NCBI GenBank assembly: GCA_963920665.1
Contig: OY987265.1
Span: forward strand, 9,305,001-9,369,000
DNA from: Straminergon stramineum
Taxonomy: Eukaryota; Streptophyta; Bryopsida; Hypnales; Calliergonaceae
Direction: 5' to 3'
Length of the DNA stretch: 64,000 nt
Made by a program: the position numbers and the translations under genes. Shown in pieces: positions 22,398 to 32,723 of the stretch. The notes under the pieces were generated by a model, which saw only the letters and a list, made by a program, of their open reading frames with translations, did no database searches and had not been told where the DNA came from. The stretch's first letter is position 1, and each line of letters starts with the position of its first letter.

Positions 22398-24720
22398 TCA
22401 CACTGTTTGGAAAAGAGTTTTCCACTCATCGCAGGTCGGGCAGCCCACAATGGGAGAGCAGTACTGAAGTTCACCGATTCTTGTTCAGTTGCTTCCTGCG
22501 TGTCTGCCACCAACAAAGTGAGCAATAATACTGTAGCTTGGAAAACAAGACTCACTTTAGGACCCAATCTAAGGTCATAACCTGGTCACGAAACGACTGT
22601 TTGAATATGTGCAACTTTCATACGCCGTTGGGCTTCACCAGCAAATTGATGACTTGTATCTTCACAAGTCAATGCCCTCAAGTGAATTTTGGATTAAAAA
22701 TGGATATAATAGAACCACACATTACCAACCACTTAACCCCTAAATGTATTGGACTACGTTTTCACCAAAAACGCTCCAAAATTGCCATTTCTGGTACAAG
22801 TACCTAATTTTAGAAAAAAATACATTTTTGGACACATGTAACCATAGGATCTTGTAGTACGATGGGTTGAGAAGATGTAGAAAAAAATTCAGAATTTTCA
22901 CCATATAGATTGCAAGATATTAGCATTTAAATTGACAAAAAGCCTTTTTTGGGCCTTGCAAAAACCCGAGCAGCTGCACTTCACAAGGTCAAATCATTAT
23001 GAAAAAATGCCCCAAAAGGTTGTAACTTTTTGGATTCACTCTTCAAGTCAAGTTGGCTACATGCTTGAAATTTTTTAGATTATTTGGAATTGTACAACAT
23101 ATAGGAAAAAATTAGTGAGTAGAAAGAAGTAGAGAATGATTCAAAACACTAAATTGTTAACAATTTATTTATAGAATTGAAAAATGCCAATCCTAGTGGT
23201 TGTAATGTTATAATAAACAATCTACACCTAAATTTTTTATTTTTTTCCAAAAATAATGAAAATTGAGTAAAATAATGGTCTCCAAAGTTTATTTTAGAGT
23301 GGAGACTCCATAACTACCTACAAACTACCCATAACCAAAACTCTTCATAACTTTCATCTCATAAATCAAAATGGTATGATTCAAAGCTTTTCATGTATAT
23401 ATAAATCTAGAAAACCAATTTCCAATTTTTTATTTTAAAAAAAAGTGATTTTTAAAGAAGTTTTTTCCACTGCCCGAGTTGCCCACCGAGCAATGAAAAC
23501 TACATATCATACAATAACTTTTCAACCATATATTCTCATGTTATGAAAATTATTGGGCCTTAAAGTTACTCCTTGGGCACATGTTGTCTGAAAATTAAAA
23601 AAAAAACACTTTAAAATGCCATCCGGAGTGAGCTGTTCAAAATCACTATGTTGCCAAAATACACCATTTGGTCCTTTAGGGGTTAAGCATTCTTTGAATG
23701 ATGTGGAATAGTAGAAGGCAATTTTAATTTTTTGCCCTATGGACAGATAGAAATGATGGGCGTTGACAAATTTTCGTAATTTTTTTCTTGAAATTCAAAT
23801 TGTCATGAAAATTAGAGGCCCAAAGTTGTCCTGCATCCATCCCCAACACATAGATTCTTCCATCACTACTGATCTAAAGATTCATTTGGCTCTTGAAATG
23901 AAGCATATGTGTCATAGCAATGATGGCTAGAAGATGGTTGGAAACCAAAAATCTAATGGTTAAATATCAGTCATCTCTTGGTTGAATTTCCCATTACCTA
24001 TATATTGTCCATGGGGCTTGGCTGATAATGGGTGGTTCTACCATACTCATGTAGTTTAGGTGCCATTAAATTGCCCAAAGTAACTACTTGAACGACAAGC
24101 ACTCCTTGTAAGAGCATATTGCAGTCCAATATAGATTAGAAAGTTACAACTTTGGAAATGAAACAATAACTTAAGTATAACATATCATTCATAAAAGTGG
24201 CATAGTCAATAGAACCACCCGTAACAGATTCTTCATTTGCGTAACCCTAAATCTACGTTATTGTTCTGAGACTCTTTACAGCAGAGAGCCAAAATTCTAA
24301 AATTCTCGGCAATGTGGAGTTTTCATCAAATATAAATACAAAGCCTAAGTTCTTTATCATTCATAAGACGTGCCATATGCTTGCTTCATGTAAGACGCCC
24401 GAGCTTAAGTGCACCGAAGAGAATTTTTACGAACTCAAAGAAACCGAAGAGCATGGAATTGAACATGAAATTAAAAAAAACTCGACACTCAAACATTCTT
24501 GTACAGAGACAGAGACTTTTCGAAATTTGAGAGGATTGGCAGAGTCGTACGTGGTGTTGGTGAGTGGCCACGCAGGAGAAGAGAAGCGACTGAACAAGAA
24601 TCGGTGAAGACAACGAGACCCTCATGGCATCATCCACTGTCAAAGTTTCTGTTTCGTCTAACACTCAAATTGCGGGCAGCCCGACCTGCATCGATTGGAA
24701 AAACACTTTTCCAAACAGCG
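22398..24720. repeat. Inverted duplicate segments bracketing MITE B
   Basis: The block 22398-22515 reappears reverse-complemented at about 24560-24720. Shared words include CTGTTTGGAAAAG, GCAGGTCGGGC, and TTCACCGATTCTTGTTCAGT against TTCACCGATTCTTGTTCAGT. The arms are GC-richer than their surroundings and flank the 954-bp MITE copy B. They may be decayed exon duplicates, but I do not recognise a protein. Reading frames cross them on both strands without a clear signature. Confidence 0.6.
22733..23686 (-). mobile_element. 954-bp TTAA-ended MITE, copy B (inverted)
   Basis: It begins TTAACCCCTAAATG and ends CCTTTAGGGGTTAA, exactly 954 bp like copy A, and aligns with copy A when reverse-complemented. 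For example, TTTTCACCAAAAACGCTCC here corresponds to the end of copy A. The two copies are about 4.2 kb apart and enclose the FPF1-like and GT29 loci. Confidence 0.85.
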
Positions 24721-26592
24721 TGATCTGTCCAGGGAGGTGAGTGATGAGCCTACAGTCACGCCTGCCATGGATTGGGTGCCTCAGTCTTAGTTGTGGGCAT
24801 GCATCAATCATCCATTCCAAGAGTCCCCTACAGGAGAAGAGCTCAGTCAGGCCGGCTGGCAAGTGAAGCTTCGGGGTGCGCAACTGTGCACGTTTCATTG
24901 TTTTCTCCGCACTCCATAAGGAAAGGTAGGATCATCATGCTTGTGTTCAGCAATCACTTGCTCGAGTCCCCACCTACACACCGTACCAATGATGGCTCTA
25001 ACTTACTGGTGAGATGTACTGTACAGGTTGAATTTGTAAGCTGATTAATTCCTAGGTACACCAAGCCATACGAAACATACATAAATGTAGCTCATTTTCT
25101 TCTTCATCCGTACCATTCAATGGCCTTCATGCCCACTGCCTTTCCGTGAACCCTGCCAAGGAATGTCTTGTTCAAAAGGCGGGCTAATTATTTCCCATAC
25201 TCTCCTCTTTCTTGACGCATGAAATATGCATAATTGGTGATTATGGATTTTTCATGGATTCTTCATTCATCATTTGCATATTTCATCCATTTTTGGAATG
25301 GGCGTTTACATCAGGCAGTCTCCTTGTTGTTAAGGATTTTGACCAAAAAAAAGGCATTCTTTGTTAGGCTTCACCATCCTCATCAACCTATTTAGTTTTT
25401 GTTAGAATTTCCTCTACCTCAGTGATTGCCTTAAGCTTCAAGCACCCTTCTCATCACATTGAGCTTCCACTTGTCCACTTAGCTACTAATGGGTGTAGAA
25501 TATTCCACACCATCTATTGTAGAGGCAAGGCAAAGATAGTACATACTACTCAATGTCATGATCTTGGTCTAATCCAATGATTATTGGTACGGATCCAATA
25601 ATCTAAAGAGAACTAAAATAACTCCCTTTTGATGTAGGGATGAGATTGAATGGAGGCAAAGTGGGACTATTTTGACCCTTTCATCTTAGTTGGGGTTATT
25701 TTGTTCTTCTCAAGTAAAAGACATCTTTCTTCTTGTTGTGCAATTCTGAAGCCCTAAAGAACCAAAAGTGGCCCCATCTCCATCTATAAGAGGTGGAAAA
25801 TATCATGTATGAAGTTTCAAGGAAGAAAATAATAAAAAGGTATTTTACAATAGAAGAATTGGTATTCAATATTTTTGAATGAATTGAAACGTGTTTTAAA
25901 GTTAAAACAGTCAACTACTAGCTTCATCATAAATATTCTATTTTTAACTAAGGCACTTTGGAGTAAACCTTGAAACACTCCAAAGGGCATGCAATAAGAG
26001 TGTGATGAATGATTTTCAAGGTTCTTATAGAAAAATAGAATGTTTACCTTTTCATCCAAGATTTTGACCAATTACCTATCATTGAGGCCTCATCTTCCAA
26101 GGTTGGACCCTAAAGTCCTAAACACTCTTGTGGGACAAATAGGAGTTTGGGTTGGCTTGTATGATTTCAATTTTTGGCATGATTTGTTAAAACTTTTTCT
26201 CAAGATAGAAAAATACAATAGTTTCTTAGAAATATAATTGTTATTTCAATTAGTGCGTGGGAGCTAAAGTTATACCACCCTAAACTCAAAATGGAGTTTG
26301 TCAGTCAATACAAAAAATTCACAAAGATTCAAAATAAATATGGAAATTTTGTTTCTTGTAAAAAATATTTTTTGTTTATACGGAAAGAATTTATTATAAT
26401 CCATTTGGACTAGTGATGAGACAATCATGGAAAGTCTTGTTTTGAGGCAATCTAAGCAACTTTTTCAAAATATAATTCAATTTATTCAATTTCATTTCAT
26501 TTCATTTTCACAAATTTCGAAAAGAATTTTTTTCATGGTTTACTATGCTTGATAGAACAATCTTAGTATTGTAATTAGGGTGTTTCAAATCA
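23687..26592. other. Gap, AT-rich with one GC-richer island
   Basis: Mostly AT-rich. A GC-richer island at about 24.38-25.1 kb holds the right arm of the inverted duplication and several overlapping reading frames, none recognisable. Nothing else is supported. Confidence 0.4.
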
Positions 26593-26830
26593 AGGGGTGC
26601 TATTATGTGAGCCTCGAAGCGTGAGCCCATGAGCCTAGAAGATTATACACCTATGTTATAGGTGTCTATATTATAAAAAACTTCCATGATTCTAGTGTAA
26701 CTATGTTAAAGATACACATATTATAGGTGTTTATATAATAAGCAACTTCAATGGTTGTAGGATATCTACTTACATATATGCTCATGGCTCACATGTTCAC
26801 ATTTTTGTGCTCATACACTAGCATCATTGG
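26593..26830. mobile_element. Short relative of the 5593-6576 element
   Basis: The left end AGGGGTGCTATTATGTGAGC and the right end, read inverted as GATGCTAGTGTATGAGC, resemble the ends of the 984-bp element. Flanking decamers TTTCAAATCA and TTTTAAATCC match at 8 of 10 positions, a possible decayed target duplication. The interior contains two direct copies of a TTATAGGTGT(C/T)TATAT word. Confidence 0.5.
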
Positions 26831-28870
26831 TTTTAAATCCATCGCATAATTAGAACTATCAACAATTTTTTTTCTTTTTGTATCTACTTCTACTTATCAA
26901 ATTTTCAAAGAATGAAAATGAAATTCTTATTTTTTATTTCCAAACTCTCAACTCAATTCTTCAAAACAAAAATTCAAAATTTATATTGTAAAAATTTTAA
27001 ACGAAGAAGATTCAAAATCCTATATTAATATTGGAGCACAAGGTGCAAGAAAACATGTTTTCTTCACCTTAAATGCAAAAATCTTGTAACGTACATGATC
27101 AAAGTTTTAAAATCTCTTCCATACATTCTTCTAGTTTGATGCAAGATCCTACAATTAAATGTGCAAAAAAATTAAAAAATATAAAAAAATTCTTTTTGCA
27201 ATAGAAATGGTAGGTTTGAGTGTTTTTAAATGGAAAAGGTCTTGAGAATTTAGGGATTAATCCCTAAAAATCCAAACAAATTTTGTACTATTTCATGAGT
27301 TTGAACTTTGATTGCCTATGTGCATTGTACATCAAGTTTAATATATGATATCAACTATATTTTAGAGCTTCTTCCTTCCACATGGACATTATTATATGAA
27401 ATTCATTTAGATATACTTCTTAGAATATAGGAAGATGAATTTATATCTTTGACTTGCTAAATAGGTGAGAGGCCAAATAATGACTCCTTGGGCCTTGAGT
27501 GGTTAAACACTACATTTTCTTGAAACTATATCATTGATAGATTAGGGTATCTTGATTCATTTGCCACGAGATTGTATTCGATTCCTTGTCTCTATAATAC
27601 ACTATCGAGAAGGTGGATTATTTTCTGTAATCTCCTACTAGCATGGAAAACGGTTGTAAGCATTAGAAAAAGTTCGAACCCTCAAAAGGTCTATGAGTCT
27701 TGAATAATAGGAAACAACAAAGAATCCTGGCCAAAAAGAATCCCTACCCATTTTTTTTTGGCTAGCGAACTATAGGGCTTGATTTATGAGGGACATTTCA
27801 ATGAAAGAATTTTTAAAATATTAAAAAAAATAAATGAATTATCAATATTGAAATAAATTCAAAATTATTTATATTATTTATATTAATATTTATTATTTTT
27901 TTTTTATTATTATTTTTTTTATTATATCATTATTCATCATTGATGAAGAATAGTGGCCTCTATTCCTCAAAGTGTTTGTGAGTTCCATTGAGGGAAACTT
28001 TTCAAAGGGAAGCAACCCCTTTGAGGGCTCAAATTTTTCCTAAAGTTTTTCATTTGCTCTTAATGGATGATTTGCACAGCATTTGCTCAATTTTCATATG
28101 TTTGTGCATTCCCAGTGATGGTTCATGTTGCGCAATCCCCTTCTCGTCTAGATTTTTGGCAATAAATTACCCTCGATGTTGGACCGTTTTCTTTTTTTCT
28201 TTGACTAATTCCTCTTCAGTGGGGATTGCCCTAACTTATACTTCGTCACTCACAAGGAAAAAAACTGCACAAGATACTCACGCAGTCACTGCGTGGTCGA
28301 CTTGTACAGGGTCGTTGCATGCCAACCAAAGAAAGATCAATGATTGAGCACTCCAACGCCCGCCGCCTGCACTGAGGCCATGCCGGGGCTCAGCTAAATT
28401 ACCACAGGCGGTGCAAGGAACTCCTCCTCCTTCAACACAAAACAATGGATCGCTAGCTCATTCCAAGGTGATTTGCAGCAGGATTTACAATCAATCACTT
28501 GGAGACCACCTTTGAGTAGTCCAGCGAGCCTGGCGATTCAATTCCCCCAGTGTGATCAATAACTCATCGTGCTTAAAAGAATTGCCAAACACCTAATTCT
28601 GTTGGCTTCCCTTAAAAGCGGATATTAAATCACTCAGCTACAAGAATGCCAAGCATATGCGAGTTGCTCTGCAGCCGGGCTTGATGACTTGGTCCCACCC
28701 CAACGCAGATCCAAGCCTATTTGGGCTGCTTCATCGCACCAGTACCACAACCTGGAGTCCCGTGAGCTTGTAAATTACACTCTGCTCGCCTCAAATGCTG
28801 CAGCCTGCTCAAGAATCAGGAAGGTAGCGGCTGCCAGCATTTCTCTGTAGAAATCACTTCAAGCTTGCGC
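26831..28870. other. Gap, AT-rich; low-complexity stretch near 27.8-27.95 kb
   Basis: No gene supported. The segment 26990-27275 resembles the tail of the 954-bp MITE (GATGCAAGATCCTAC against AATACAAGATCCTATG) and ends at TTAGGGATTAA, so it may be a degraded third copy. A second TTAATCCCTAAA...GGTTAA unit may follow to about 27510. Simple AT-rich sequence occupies 27.82-27.93 kb. From 28.3 kb the composition becomes GC-richer, probably the far 5' region of the phytocyanin gene. Confidence 0.4.
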
Positions 28871-29762
28871 GAGAAAATTGAGGCCCAAAGGAGCAGGAGC
28901 AGATTCTACAGACTCCCTGAACTTGCATTCAGTGACCGCATCTCGAGTGTTGGAGTGTTCACTCCTGGAGGTGAGATCGGTCGATCATGTCCCTGTCGAA
29001 CAGTCGGAAGGGTGTGAACTTCACGTTCCTGCAAAATTGATGTCAATTGGTAATGTAGAGAGGATGCAGAGGAATTTCGACATTGGTAGAGAGGCTTGCT
29101 TTCTAGGTTTCGCTGCGGTTCACTTAACCAGTCGTTAATATGTTGCGATTAAAATAATTTGTATTGAGGAAGCACGTGTTTTTGTAGAGTCGTGCTGCAT
29201 TCTCTCGTTCGGCTATGGGGCGGCTAGAGAAATCAGTGTAGCATGGCTCGTTGCACCCATTTTTTTGCGCCATAGCCAGAACAAGTCCCGCTTGAATTGC
29301 TTGAGCAGCCATATAATGGACTCACAGAGCCGCCAAACGCCAATGCTGGATCCTTTCCTCCACCATCACAGGTCTTGCTCGTGTGACGCATTCGGTAATT
29401 TATTGGTTCAAAGACTCACGAGCAGGGAGAGCACTTAGAGCAAATTGAGATGTAGTAAGTACCTCGTGGTTGAAATTTGTTGAAAAGATTCACAGTGATA
29501 TTACCATTGTACCTGACACATTAAAACGACGACATATGCATGTTGCGTTCTGATGCGTTCTGGAGCAATGTCGTAAGAATTATGTCTCTCAAAGCAGTGG
29601 TCTTGTTAATATGTTGCTCTGATGCGTTCTGTAGGAATGTCGGAAGAATGGTGTCCTGAGCGTCTGCTCCCACTAGCTCGTGAGTTTGCGTGTGCCGATT
29701 CTAAGAAGAGCTCGCAATTTCTGTGACAGGTTGATCGATTCGTTTCCTGGGGTGTGATCTCG
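28871..29762 (+). promoter_or_regulatory. Upstream region of the phytocyanin gene, with a short direct duplication
   Basis: Moderately GC-rich sequence before the phytocyanin start. Two near-copies, 29536-29587 and 29610-29662, share TCTGATGCGTTCTG followed by GAGCAATGTCGTAAGAAT or TAGGAATGTCGGAAGAAT. A TATA-like signal could not be assigned with confidence. Small reading frames here on either strand look spurious. Confidence 0.4.
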
Positions 29763-31564
29763 ATGGCGATCCAGGGAAGAGGCAATGCCATCAATTGCAA
29801 CGTGCTCGTCGTGCTCGCGTCAGCTCTGCTGGCGACTCTGCTTCTGCAGACGGGAGTGGAGGCGAAGAATCACAATGTGGGCGGCGCCAAAAACTGGAAC
29901 TATCCGGCGGTCGCCGACTTGGGCTACTACGATAAGTGGTCCGCCCAGCAAACGTTCCTCCCGGGGGACACTTTGAGTAAGTCCCATCTCCGTCTCACTT
30001 CCATCAAGCTTTCTCTCTTTTCACTTGGTTACGCTAGATGGAGTATTGTCTGCAGTACTTAGCACAGTCGTTCGCATTTATTGCTATTTCACCCGTGGTC
30101 ATGCTAAATGGTGTATTGTCTTTAGAGGGCTACCGCTAAATTGGTGGGCACTTGTCACTACTTTGTCACTCCACAACTGGCTTGTGGGATATACACTTGC
30201 TACAAGCTATTGCATACCACATGCAATGCTCAATCTAGATCATTGCAAATTGTATGCAGTGTGCCCTGGGTTAAAGCAAGTGCACTTTTCACATCACGGT
30301 CAAAATGGGCACTTGTTACAAGTCACAGTGCACTGCATATAGTATGCTATGTAAAATGGTCACAAATGGAATATGGTATATATCCCACAGTAGCCATAAA
30401 CCATACTAACGTTAAGACACAACGTAACATGTGCGCTAGTAATAGGCAATATTTGCTGAGTGTAGAGTGAATGGGGTTGTGCCACACATGCCTTTGGAAA
30501 GACAAAAGCAGCAAGGATCCATAAAAACGAATGACATACTTAGTACATGCTCAGAGTCAAAATGAATATTGATCGAACTGAAATCATAACACCAAATCTT
30601 GCGTTCATGGCAACAGCATTATGTTCTCATCGGCTAGTCAAAACAAGATTATGACGCATAATTTCGGCATTTGGCAGCTTCAATTCTGATCAACGAAGTA
30701 GTACAAATCTGGATGTTCTCGACTGAAGAGACACTTCTAGAGAAAGGGCCATAATTTGCAATACTATTTGCAAATGGTTTTTTGATAGTAGGATGCAATT
30801 GTTTCGCAATTAAGGTCAATTTTATAAAACTGGCGGGATTCCAGCACCAAGAATTGTGACAGATACGTACATAAAGGTCGAATAAAAATCGAAAGGAATG
30901 GAACTATGTTTCGGAACAAGAGCTTTGTTAAGGTGCCAAAGAATTGGAATACTGCCATTTTAACGAAACTAACGTTAACAATTTTGTATTGTGTTGCAAA
31001 AGTCAGCATTGAGTCTGATGATGTTCGTGAGCCAGATTTTCTACATGATCTAATCCACACGCTCACACTTCCCTTTGCGTCCCCCTACCTGCAGCGTTCA
31101 CCTACACTGCCGCCGAGCACGATGCCACCGTTGTGACGGCCACGCAGTACGCGGGTTGCGGGATGAGCACTGGCAAGAAGTACACCACCGGCACGGACGT
31201 GGTGACGCTCCCCAAGGCCGGCACGTACTACTTCTACTGCGGCGTCATAGGCCACTGCGAGATGGGCATGAAGATGAAGGTGGTGGTGGCTGCGGCCGTC
31301 ACACCCGTCGCGCCTCCCGTGGTGGCGCCCGCTCCAGTACCCGTCCAAGCCCCTGCGCCCTCGCCAGTTCCTATCCTGGCGCCCGTTCCAGTGCCATCGC
31401 CAACTGAGCTTGCGCCAGCTCCAGGCGCAACTGCACCCACTCCTGTCATTGTGCCTGGCCCCGCGGCTGCCCCTACCCCGCAGGATTCCAGTACCGGCTC
31501 TCTCGCTGTGGGGTTGCACTTGCTTGTGGCGCTTGCAATTGCAGCTGCGGTTCTCGTGGTTTGA
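29763..31564 (+). CDS. Uclacyanin-type phytocyanin with Pro-rich GPI-anchored tail
   Basis: Exons 29763-29976 and 31095-31564 encode 227 residues; the intron has clean GTAAGT and TGCAG borders. Residues 1-34 are a signal peptide ending GVEA. The cupredoxin domain follows, with type-1 copper ligands His80, Cys120, His125 and Met130 in YFYCG...GHCEMGMK, and Cys93 placed to pair with Cys126. A Met at the fourth ligand position is typical of uclacyanin or plantacyanin. From about residue 140 a tail rich in AP, VP, SP and TP motifs is a likely arabinogalactan glycomodule, followed by a C-terminal hydrophobic segment fitting a GPI signal. It is therefore a secreted, cell-surface chimeric arabinogalactan protein, probably an electron-transfer or wall-signalling protein. 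One intron at this position is usual for phytocyanin genes. I start at the ATG preceding the signal peptide. The 144-residue frame on the opposite strand is a shadow. Confidence 0.92.
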
Positions 31565-32124
31565 ATCGAAGCTTGGATTCTATCTGATCGAAGAGGAGTG
31601 CAAATCGATCGATCATTCGGCGATATCTTTCTAGCTAGGTAATGGAGGTTTCAATTTTCAAGTACTGGGGGTGATCGAGAATTACTGTTCTTCGGATGGC
31701 CCCTGGAGCTAGCTAGCTGGGTCATGTACAGATGATGATGACCACAATTTTTTATTTGTAATAGTTCGTTGTCCTTCTTCCAGTTCCTTTGTGCATTAGG
31801 CGGCTTGGGTGGAATGGAGTGGATATGTGGAGGGGTGAGGAACTACTTCGAATTCCTTGTATCTTTGTGTTTGATAATTGATGTCGGTGGAAGTGCACCG
31901 ATGCGCAACCAGTTTTGTTCATGAAACGTCAGTTTTGAAAAATTGGAGTATTTCATTGAAATGGCGCGGTTGAACGTTGAGCAAGCGAAGGAAAGGACGT
32001 GGTTTAGGGGAGGAGGACGAGGTGAGGGTGGAAAGCATAAGGCTTCGTGGTGCACAATTTGTTTTGTGAGGAAATGCAGGTTGCATTTAATATGCATGTC
32101 TGTGCACAACAAGCTAGCTAATGT
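31565..32124. other. 3' flank of the phytocyanin gene
   Basis: Likely 3' untranslated region and downstream flank; reading frames at 31.84-32.13 kb on both strands overlap and look spurious. Confidence 0.4.
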
Positions 32125-32723
32125 ACAGTGAGCTACAGTTCATTTACGAATTTTTGAGTCTGTTCACTAGAAAGTTCAGCAATTTTAGGAAGCTCTAGCG
32201 TGCTCAAAAATGAACCGATTTTGAAACCGCAAATTGAGTTGGAATTGCAATGAATTGCACTTCAACTTCATAACAAGTGAAAACGAATAATATAAAATGA
32301 TGCAACAATTTGAATTTCTATTATTCACTATCTATGAGAACCATAGGATAGTCAAAGATTTTTTGCATTTGGGTGAAGAACATGCAAAAAATTAAACAAA
32401 CAATTCAAGTGGTATGATAACAAGTATCTCTAAAGCAATTGTGAGGGTTCATTTCTTATATGTACCATTGAATACAAGTTGTAATTTTCACAAATGTTGG
32501 CAACACTAGATAGTACATAGTATACAAAAAACATCAAACTCTTTCAATGTATGATTTTCAATTAGATATGAGTGTTTGTGATGATGATAAAGTAGACTTA
32601 AGTGTGATACCAACGCAATTCAGAATTCGCAATTTCATTCATTATTGAGCACATACTATCCTCCCAAAGTTCTCCTAATTTCAGGAGGATCTACAAATTC
32701 GTAAATGAATTGTAGCCCATTGT
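32125..32723. mobile_element. 599-bp MITE with about 29-bp terminal inverted repeats
   Basis: The left end ACAGTGAGCTACAGTTCATT continues through TACGAATTT. The right end read inverted is ACAATGGGCTACAATTCATT followed by TACGAATTT; the two differ at only a few bases. Flanks TAATGTA and TATTGTA match 6 of 7, compatible with an 8-bp hAT-type duplication. No coding capacity. Confidence 0.65.

Noticed and set aside
31085..31519. 144-codon minus-strand frame over the phytocyanin exon
   Set aside because: It is antisense to a clear cupredoxin exon in GC-rich sequence, where chance long frames are common.
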